DNA from: CAYYJM01 sp964471755
GTDB lineage: Bacteria > Planctomycetota > Planctomycetia > Gemmatales > Gemmataceae
Length of the DNA stretch: 20,325 bases
Direction: 5' to 3'
Assembly (NCBI GenBank): GCA_964471755.1
Contig: CAYYJM010000100.1
Location: 1 to 20,325 of the forward strand
Shown: positions 14,847 to 20,325 of the stretch, in pieces
Layout: every line of letters starts with the position of its first letter
Numbering within the stretch: the stretch's first letter is position 1
Program-made: the position numbers and the translations under genes
The notes under the pieces: model-generated
What the model saw: the letters and a program-made list of their open reading frames with translations, nothing else
Told to the model about the DNA's origin: nothing
Databases searched by the model: none

Positions 14847-17800
14847 ATGCTGCCGTTGCTGCTCGTCGCCGTCGTCGGCCAGCCCGAACCTGCTCGGCTG
14901 GACCAGGCCCTGAAGCTGGTTCGGCCCCACCTCACCTGGCACGCCCCGGTGCCGCCTTCCCGTGACGATCGCCCTCGTCAAATCCAGGAGGAGAAGCGGA
15001 AGGAGGAGGACACGCCCTGGCAGGATGCACTGGGAGCGCCGCAGGCCTGGCAGGGTGACATCCCCCGGACACTCATCGACGCGGTCGAGGGCATCCGCCA
15101 GGCTCATCCGCAGAAGCCGGAAGCGCCGCCGCTCTCGGCCTATCCCTGGCGGCTGAAGGATCCGGCACACGCCGACATTCGCCAGGCCCTGGCCCTGCTC
15201 GACGCCGTTCCGCCGGGGCCGGATCAGGCCGTCGCTCGACGCTGGGCCGCCGAGCTGCGCCGCAACAATACCGTCCTGACCCTCGACGTGGCCGGGGCCT
15301 TTGCTGCCGGCAAGCGAGCCCGCGTCGTCCTCGACGCCCGCAATGCCGACCGGGTGACACTGCGTCTCTACCGTCTCGGCTCGGCCGAGGATCTGCTCCG
15401 CGTCCTGGATCGCATCGGCACCGACTTCGTCTTTCGCAGTCACGATTTTGACCGGCTCCGCAATTGGGGCAAGCTCCGCGAGCGGGAACTGTGGGAACGG
15501 CCTCGGGATGACCGCGAGGCGATCCGTCTGCCGGAGGTGCTTCAGCGGAAGCCGCTGGCCGCGTGGCAGCAACCGCTCGACCGACTCGATCAGATCGACC
15601 GCGCCACCCTCCGGTACGACAACGACCTGCACTGGTTCAGCGAGGAGGACACCGGCCACGACGACGCCTGCCACCGGCACCGCGTCCGGCTCGAACGTTC
15701 CTACCTCTGGCACGACAACGGCTTCTCGTCCTGGCGAGCCGGTCTGATCCTCGACATCCCGGCGGCCCATTTCCAGGAGCCGGGCGCGTACCTGCTTCAG
15801 GTCGAGGCGAACGGTCAATTCGTCCTCGCGCCGCTGCTCGTCGATCCGCCCGCGTTGACGTTGCGACGCTGTCCCGATGGCGTGCTGGCGATCGTCGGCG
15901 ACGAGGGAGGCAGCAAGCCGCTGGCCGGGGCGACCGTGCAGGCCCGGAAACAGGTTGCCGCTGTCACGACCGATGGCGAGGGCGTCGCCTTCCTGCGCGT
16001 CTACGCCCGGGGCGATCGCGTGATCGTCGCCGAGCATCGCAGCCGCTTCGCCGTCGGCGGCTTCGGGGCCGTCTTCGCCGGCATCTACAGCACGCCTGAG
16101 GATGCAGATCGACCCGACCGCAAGCTGCGTCCCGCGCGGGATCGTCTGGTCCGCAAGGAGGCCCTCGTCTACGCCGACGGCCTGGTCCTGGCCCTGTGGA
16201 CTGATCGGCCTGTCTACCGGCCCGGCGAGGAGGTCCACGCGAAGCTCATCGTCCGCAAGCGTGTGCCGAGGGCCGGACTCGGCTTTCGCGCCGTGGAGTA
16301 CGACGCGCCCGGCCTGGAGCTGCTGCCCGAGGGGACCGCGGTCCAGGTGAACCTCGTCGATGCCGAGGGCAAGATCCTGGAGGGGAGCGAGTGGAAGCTG
16401 AACGACTTCGGCAGCGCCGCCGGCACGTTCCGTCTGAAGGCCGAGGCTCCGCGCGGCGAGTATCGCCTTCGGGCGACGATCGACGATCGGAGTCGGCTCC
16501 TCCCGGCTGTCTTCCAGGTGGACGAATTCTACCGCCCCGCCGTCGCGATCGAGGTCACTCGTCTGCCAGCGAAGCTCACACCGGGCCGCCCCCTCGCCCT
16601 GACCCTGACCGCTCGCCATACCGGCGGACTGCCCGTCGGTCGGGGCACGGTCACGTTCGCTCTCGTCGGCTCGACGACCCACTGGAACCTGACGCCGGAG
16701 CCGATCCCGCTGGACAGTCAGGGGAAGGCCCGGATCGAGATGACACTGCCACGTCATCTTCCCGGCGAACGGATGAGTCTCCAGGCGACCGTGACCGAGG
16801 CCGACGATCTGCGCACGACGCGCGCCTTCCCGGTCGAGATCGAGAGCCAGGCGATGCCGAGGCTCGGCCGACTGCCGCGTTTCGTCGCCGCCGACCAGCC
16901 GATCGTCTGGCGGATCGCGGCGAAGGAAATCGAGCTGGAGCAGGGCCGGGATGTGGCGGGCACGCCGACGTTCAAGACAACGCGCGTGCCGGTCGTCGAT
17001 GGCCAGGCGAAGTTCACGTTCCCCGCTCCGGGCTGGTACTCGGTGCGGGCCGGCGACGAGGAGCTACCCGTGTTCGCTCACGGCGGCACCGAACCGCCCT
17101 GGACGACCTGCACGCGCCGCCAGGCTCAGGCTCTCGATGAGGTCGGGCCCTGGATCGATCTGGCCCATTATTCAGGAACGGAGGGCGGTTCCGATCATTC
17201 GAGTGACAATCGATCGCCAATCCTGGCCCTGCTCGGTCCGCAGGAGGGCGTTGTCGGTGGGACGCTCCCCGTACTCGTCTACGTCCCCTTCGAGTCGGCC
17301 CGGCTGTTCTTCACGCTGGAGGGGCACAGCGTCGTCGATTACTTCGCCGTCCGTGTCGAGGGCAGGGCGAGTCGGTATCACGTCGTGAACCTTCCCCTGC
17401 GCGATCGACATCGGCCACACTTCTACCTCCAGGGGACGATCCTGGCCGCAGGTCGGAAGGATCGCCAGCCGGAGCAGGCGATGGCGAAACTGGCCGAACG
17501 CGAGCAACTCGACGAGGACTCCGGCGAAGATCCGCTCTGGTGCAAGATCGCTGTCATCGGGCCGCCACCAACGACCGGCGTGCGCGTCGAGATCCGGACG
17601 GATCGCCCCGAGTACGAGCCGGGCGACCGCGTGACCGTGGATGTCCGCACGCTCGATGCCGGAGGCAAGCCGCTGGCGACGGAACTGGCCCTGGCCGTCG
17701 TCGATGAACGTCTTTTCGCCATCGCAGGCGATCGTCTGCCGGCGGTGCTGGCAGCCTTCACCGGGACGCGCGGTCCCGAGCGCTTCCAGCGCAAGACCTG

Positions 17801-18518
17801 GCGGCACAGTCCCGGTGTTCGGCCCGATCACGGCGAACGTCAGCAGCTTCAGCGAGCGATCGATCAGGCTCAGAAGTCGGCACAGTCGGCGGAGTTGGAG
17901 CAGGGAGAATCCCTGCGAGAACGCCTGGCGGCGATCCCTCGTCCCGAACTGGGCGGACTGCCGATCGCTGTCATCCCGCTGGCACCGCCCCGGACGGCAC
18001 TGCGAGAGACGGCCTTCTGGGCACCGCAAATCCGCACCGATGCCGAAGGCCGGGCTCGTGTCATCTTCGACGCACCGGTGAATCTGACCCGCTACCGAGT
18101 CAGCGCCCTGGCCCTGGCACGGAGCGGCGATCTGGGCACCGCCCGGACGACCTTTCGTGTCGGCAAACCGCTGGAGGTGGAAGCGTTCCTGCCTCCGGAG
18201 ATGGTCGTCGGCCCGACACTGGCGTTGCCCATCCAGGTGCGCAACGCCACTGATCGCGAGCGGCGTGTTACGGTGATGGCAACGCTCACGGGCCTCGAAC
18301 GGCCCGGAAATCCGCCACCGCGTACGATGACGGTGACAGTGCCCAGCCACGGAGCGGCGACGATTCGCCTGCCCGTGATCGCCCGCAAGGAAGGGGCGGC
18401 CAGCGTCACCGTCAGCGCCGGTGATGGTGCCCATGACGACGCCGAGACGCGACAGACCAGGGTGGTGCAACCGAAACCGATGCCGACGCCCGCCGAGCCG
18501 CCCGCTCCAGCGAAGTGA
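14847..18518 (+). CDS. Alpha-2-macroglobulin-like protein lacking the thioester domain
   Basis: The 1223-residue protein starts at ATG 14847 with GAGGG (14835-14839) as ribosome binding site. A short hydrophobic N-terminus (MLPLLLVAVVG) may be a signal sequence, though it lacks the usual positive charge. Macroglobulin-type beta domains recur, marked by TDRPVYRPGEEVHAKL (about 451) and TDRPEYEPGDRVTVDV (about 917). The A2M core follows (about 1057-1125; FWAPQIRTDAEGRARVIFD, NLTRYRVSALAL, VGKPLEVEAFLP), then one more beta domain and a proline-rich end. Bacterial alpha-2-macroglobulins trap attacking proteases, or act in the cell envelope with penicillin-binding proteins, and usually run to 1500 or more residues with a C-terminal thioester or helical toroid domain. 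Here the frame stops after the A2M region and no GCxEQ is present, so any action must be non-covalent. The small gene 10 bp upstream is its probable operon partner. Confidence 0.85.
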   Translation: MLPLLLVAVVGQPEPARLDQALKLVRPHLTWHAPVPPSRDDRPRQIQEEKRKEEDTPWQDALGAPQAWQGDIPRTLIDAVEGIRQAHPQKPEAPPLSAYPWRLKDPAHADIRQALALLDAVPPGPDQAVARRWAAELRRNNTVLTLDVAGAFAAGKRARVVLDARNADRVTLRLYRLGSAEDLLRVLDRIGTDFVFRSHDFDRLRNWGKLRERELWERPRDDREAIRLPEVLQRKPLAAWQQPLDRLDQIDRATLRYDNDLHWFSEEDTGHDDACHRHRVRLERSYLWHDNGFSSWRAGLILDIPAAHFQEPGAYLLQVEANGQFVLAPLLVDPPALTLRRCPDGVLAIVGDEGGSKPLAGATVQARKQVAAVTTDGEGVAFLRVYARGDRVIVAEHRSRFAVGGFGAVFAGIYSTPEDADRPDRKLRPARDRLVRKEALVYADGLVLALWTDRPVYRPGEEVHAKLIVRKRVPRAGLGFRAVEYDAPGLELLPEGTAVQVNLVDAEGKILEGSEWKLNDFGSAAGTFRLKAEAPRGEYRLRATIDDRSRLLPAVFQVDEFYRPAVAIEVTRLPAKLTPGRPLALTLTARHTGGLPVGRGTVTFALVGSTTHWNLTPEPIPLDSQGKARIEMTLPRHLPGERMSLQATVTEADDLRTTRAFPVEIESQAMPRLGRLPRFVAADQPIVWRIAAKEIELEQGRDVAGTPTFKTTRVPVVDGQAKFTFPAPGWYSVRAGDEELPVFAHGGTEPPWTTCTRRQAQALDEVGPWIDLAHYSGTEGGSDHSSDNRSPILALLGPQEGVVGGTLPVLVYVPFESARLFFTLEGHSVVDYFAVRVEGRASRYHVVNLPLRDRHRPHFYLQGTILAAGRKDRQPEQAMAKLAEREQLDEDSGEDPLWCKIAVIGPPPTTGVRVEIRTDRPEYEPGDRVTVDVRTLDAGGKPLATELALAVVDERLFAIAGDRLPAVLAAFTGTRGPERFQRKTWRHSPGVRPDHGERQQLQRAIDQAQKSAQSAELEQGESLRERLAAIPRPELGGLPIAVIPLAPPRTALRETAFWAPQIRTDAEGRARVIFDAPVNLTRYRVSALALARSGDLGTARTTFRVGKPLEVEAFLPPEMVVGPTLALPIQVRNATDRERRVTVMATLTGLERPGNPPPRTMTVTVPSHGAATIRLPVIARKEGAASVTVSAGDGAHDDAETRQTRVVQPKPMPTPAEPPAPAK

Positions 18519-18541
18519 GGAGGAAGCGTGCTGACGGGGCT

Positions 18542-19282
18542 CTATCCCTCGCCCGGAGCGACCAGTTCACGGATGATATCCGGCAGAACGGCCCAGGAAC
18601 GCTGGTAGGTCGCTTCGAGCGGCAGGTCCACGAAGTAGCCCGGTTCGAGGAACAACGGCGCGTCGGGCAGCGCGTCGCCGACGGCGAGCGGTTCGACGTA
18701 GGCCGTCAGCGGTTCGCCGGCATCGTAGCTGGCGACTGCCAACGGCTTGTCAGCTGGCCGAGCCGCGAACGGCTCGCTGGTCAACTCGCTCCAGATGACG
18801 CGATGGATGCCGTCCGGGTCGCGCTCCGTCGGTGGGAAGAGATCGACGAGGACAACGTGGATGCCGTTGCGAAGGAACTCGATCACCTTGGCGACGAACG
18901 CCGCGAGGGCGTGCCGGATGTTCTTGTTACCGGGTGAGATGACCTCGATCATGGCAACGACCCGGCCCAGACGGTGCCGCACGACGATGCGATTGGCCTT
19001 GCGGGCGTAGGTGGACTCGGCGATGCTGGCGGACTGGCGGACCTGGGGCAGCCGGTCGATCGTGGCCGTGCCGCCTGCCCGGGTTGGTGGCTGGTTCGCC
19101 GGCGGTCGGAGTTGCAGGGCGACGACATCCGGTTCCGGGCCGGCAACACGCTGGTCGGCCATGGCGAAGTAGCCGGGCGGAAGCACCCCGGCGTTGAGGG
19201 TATTACGGATCTCGATTGTCCACCCCTGGTGGAAGTCGTGGAACGTCCCGGCTTCGACGCGGGTCCAGTCATGGATCGGCAT
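18542..19282 (-). CDS. DUF4058 family protein
   Basis: The 246-residue product opens with MPIHDWTRVEAGTFHDFHQG, the hallmark start of DUF4058 proteins, which are frequent in Planctomycetes and some Cyanobacteria. Later blocks also fit: PPGYFAMADQRV (35-46), PDVVALQL (51-58), MIEVISPGNK (111-120) and VVLVDLFPP (143-151). The PD...E-x6-K spacing recalls Uma2-like PD-(D/E)XK nucleases, so a nuclease-like fold is possible, but this is inference. The ATG at 19282 has AGGAGGT about 8 nt upstream, which rules out the much longer upstream frame reaching 19993. No signal peptide or membrane segment. It converges on the alpha-2-macroglobulin-like gene (23 bp between them) and diverges from the next gene with 105 bp between. 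Confidence 0.88.
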   Translation of the reverse strand: MPIHDWTRVEAGTFHDFHQGWTIEIRNTLNAGVLPPGYFAMADQRVAGPEPDVVALQLRPPANQPPTRAGGTATIDRLPQVRQSASIAESTYARKANRIVVRHRLGRVVAMIEVISPGNKNIRHALAAFVAKVIEFLRNGIHVVLVDLFPPTERDPDGIHRVIWSELTSEPFAARPADKPLAVASYDAGEPLTAYVEPLAVGDALPDAPLFLEPGYFVDLPLEATYQRSWAVLPDIIRELVAPGEG

Positions 19283-19307
19283 GACGATACCTCCTGCGAT
19301 CAACCGC

Positions 19308-19313
19308 ATTGTA
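19308..19313 (-). promoter_or_regulatory. Possible -10 box for the DUF4058 gene
   Basis: TACAAT on the minus strand, preceded by GG, would start transcription about 19 nt before ATG 19282. No -35 at normal spacing is visible. On the plus strand the same region holds a weak TTGTAC-16-TATCTT (19309-19336) for the divergent gene. Confidence 0.25.
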
Positions 19314-19387
19314 CCAGGTTCGCCGTGCCTTATCTTCCCGGCGCGAACCACAACCCTGATCGCGGAGCCCAGGGACGAGAGGTGAGC

Positions 19388-20038
19388 ATGACCGAGGCGG
19401 AGTGGCTGGCTGGCGAAGATCTGCGGGCCTTGCTCGACTACCTCCACGGCCAAAAGAAGATCGGCCGTGGGCCGGCGCGGTCCCGCAAGTACCGGCTCTT
19501 CAGTTGCTCCTGCGTTCGGCGGACCTGGGAGAACCGCGGGGAGCAGGATCGGCAGGCCGTCGAATGGTCCGAACAGTACGCCGACGGCATGGCCCCCCGA
19601 GCCGCCATGCCAGCGACCTGGCCCGATCTCCATGCCGCGGTGCGCTACGCCGTCTATTGCGACCCGGGGATGGCGTCGCACGACGTGGCCAACGTCGCGT
19701 ACTTTGGCGCATCGAGCAAAGGTGAGAGCGGATCGCCGGCTTATCACGCCGAACGCCGGCATCATGCGATGCTGCTGCGGGAAATCATGGGGAACCCGTT
19801 CGCTCCGATCACCGTTGTGCCCGTCTGGCTCACGCCCACGGTGATGCAGGTGGCCCTGGTCGCCTACGTGGAACGCGAACTGCCGAGCGGACATCTCGAC
19901 ACCGCGAGCCTCGCGGTTCTCTCCGACGCCCTCGAAGACGCCGGCTGTGCGGACGCCGACCTGCTCGGTCACCTCCGCTCGTCCGGGCCGCACGTTCGCG
20001 GCTGCTGGGCCCTCGACCTGATCCTCGGCATGCAGTAG
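19388..20038 (+). CDS. Gemmataceae-expanded hypothetical protein family (MTEAEW...HVRGCW type)
   Basis: The 216-residue protein begins MTEAEWLAGEDLRALLDYL, continues with RKYRLFSCSCVRRTWE and ends with SDALEDAGCADADLLGHLRS and GPHVRGCWALDLILG. I know this pattern from a large paralogous family in Gemmata-like planctomycetes, typically with many copies per genome and no assigned function. A middle block, REIMGNPFAPITVVPVWLTP, is also characteristic. Cysteines at the conserved CxC-type positions and a histidine-rich stretch (AERRHHAMLLRE) could suggest metal binding, but nothing is established. ATG 19388 follows a purine-rich GAGAGGTG site; the upstream open frame to 18974 lies antisense within the DUF4058 gene and is rejected. 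No signal peptide or membrane segment. It appears to be monocistronic. Confidence 0.85.
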   Translation: MTEAEWLAGEDLRALLDYLHGQKKIGRGPARSRKYRLFSCSCVRRTWENRGEQDRQAVEWSEQYADGMAPRAAMPATWPDLHAAVRYAVYCDPGMASHDVANVAYFGASSKGESGSPAYHAERRHHAMLLREIMGNPFAPITVVPVWLTPTVMQVALVAYVERELPSGHLDTASLAVLSDALEDAGCADADLLGHLRSSGPHVRGCWALDLILGMQ

Positions 20039-20189
20039 CCACCCTTGGTGCCTTGACCACGACGCCCTGTCTCACCAATTGACCGGCGTGGCGAAAGGTG
20101 GTATCGAAACTCCTGGCTTGCACATGTGTCACCGTCATTGGGTTGAAGCAGGATGGGTCGCAAGGTAGGACGCAAGAGTGGTCCGGAAC

Positions 20190-20220
20190 CCGACACAACA
20201 GCGGTTTCGCCGCCTACAAT
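20190..20220 (+). promoter_or_regulatory. Weak promoter candidate at the right end
   Basis: CCGACA (20190-20195) and TACAAT (20215-20220) are 19 bp apart in the terminal 287-bp gap (20039-20325), which otherwise holds nothing recognisable. It could serve a gene starting near or beyond the window edge. Confidence 0.2.
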
Positions 20221-20291
20221 TCACGAGGCCACCCTGGGAGGCGGTGGTACTGTGATCAAGGGGGCGACGATTATCGGCAGTAAGGAAAGTA

Positions 20292-20325
20292 ATGCACGCT
20301 TGGCCTGATGTTTGCAGCGGTATCT
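20292..20325 (+). CDS. Possible first codons of a gene running off the right edge
   Basis: ATG 20292 has AAGGA (20282-20286) five bases upstream and opens a frame (MHAWPDVCSGI) that continues to the window end. Eleven codons are too few to judge homology or coding bias, and an ATG at 20308 in another frame is also open. Reported only as a lead. Confidence 0.25.
   Translation, partial: MHAWPDVCSGI

Noticed and set aside
14676..16757. Minus-strand frame of 693 codons opposite the alpha-2-macroglobulin-like gene
   Set aside because: The plus-strand product has recognisable macroglobulin domains; the antisense frame has none and overlaps the upstream gene as well.
18974..19387. N-terminal extension of the Gemmataceae-family gene
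   Set aside because: This stretch is antisense to the start of the DUF4058 gene, and the known family start is MTEAEW at 19388.

Overview
The window looks like a chromosomal segment of a planctomycete, most likely of the Gemmataceae. This rests on very high GC with G/C-ending codons, a Hanks-type kinase with an N-terminal zinc ribbon, a Tat-exported Gfo/Idh/MocA oxidoreductase, a DUF4058 protein, and above all the gene at 19388-20038, which belongs to a family heavily amplified in Gemmata-like genomes. No rRNA, tRNA, CRISPR array, integrase or transposase was found. The assignment comes from family recognition by eye; no search was run.

Left part (1-7015): signalling and housekeeping. On the minus strand are the first 145 codons of a Ser/Thr kinase (running off the left edge) and, upstream of it, a Wzc-like polysaccharide co-polymerase whose P-loop lysine is an arginine. 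Divergent from these is the glycogen branching enzyme gene glgB, interrupted by an in-frame TAG beside a 10-N assembly gap. Convergent to glgB are a lipoprotein that looks like a metal-site-dead M48 peptidase and, upstream of it, a PP2C phosphatase. Divergent from the phosphatase is a DUF151 (bifunctional nuclease family) gene with the best sigma70-like promoter in the window.

Middle (7016-9202): a long near-perfect palindrome (7080-7197), the Gfo/Idh/MocA oxidoreductase, a convergent 70-residue membrane or secreted peptide gene, and a 324-bp spacer with another hairpin.

Right-middle (9203-18518): five plus-strand genes that are mostly exported or membrane-bound. They encode a TPR-like protein, a 944-residue secreted glycoside-hydrolase-like protein, an M48 membrane metalloprotease fused to a canonical EF-hand, a 111-residue beta-rich protein, and a 1223-residue alpha-2-macroglobulin-like protein without a thioester domain. 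The last two are 10 bp apart and probably cotranscribed. A perfect 21-bp fold-back covers the stop codon of the hydrolase-like gene. A cluster of three direct repeats plus one inverted copy supplies the last eight codons and the stop of the M48 gene.

Right end (18519-20325): a minus-strand DUF4058 gene, the divergent Gemmataceae-family gene, and an intergenic tail with at most the first codons of another gene. The most distinctive unexplained features are the palindromes at 3' gene ends, the mosaic repeat that is translated in frame, and the degenerate enzymes. No clearly new multi-gene system could be demonstrated.
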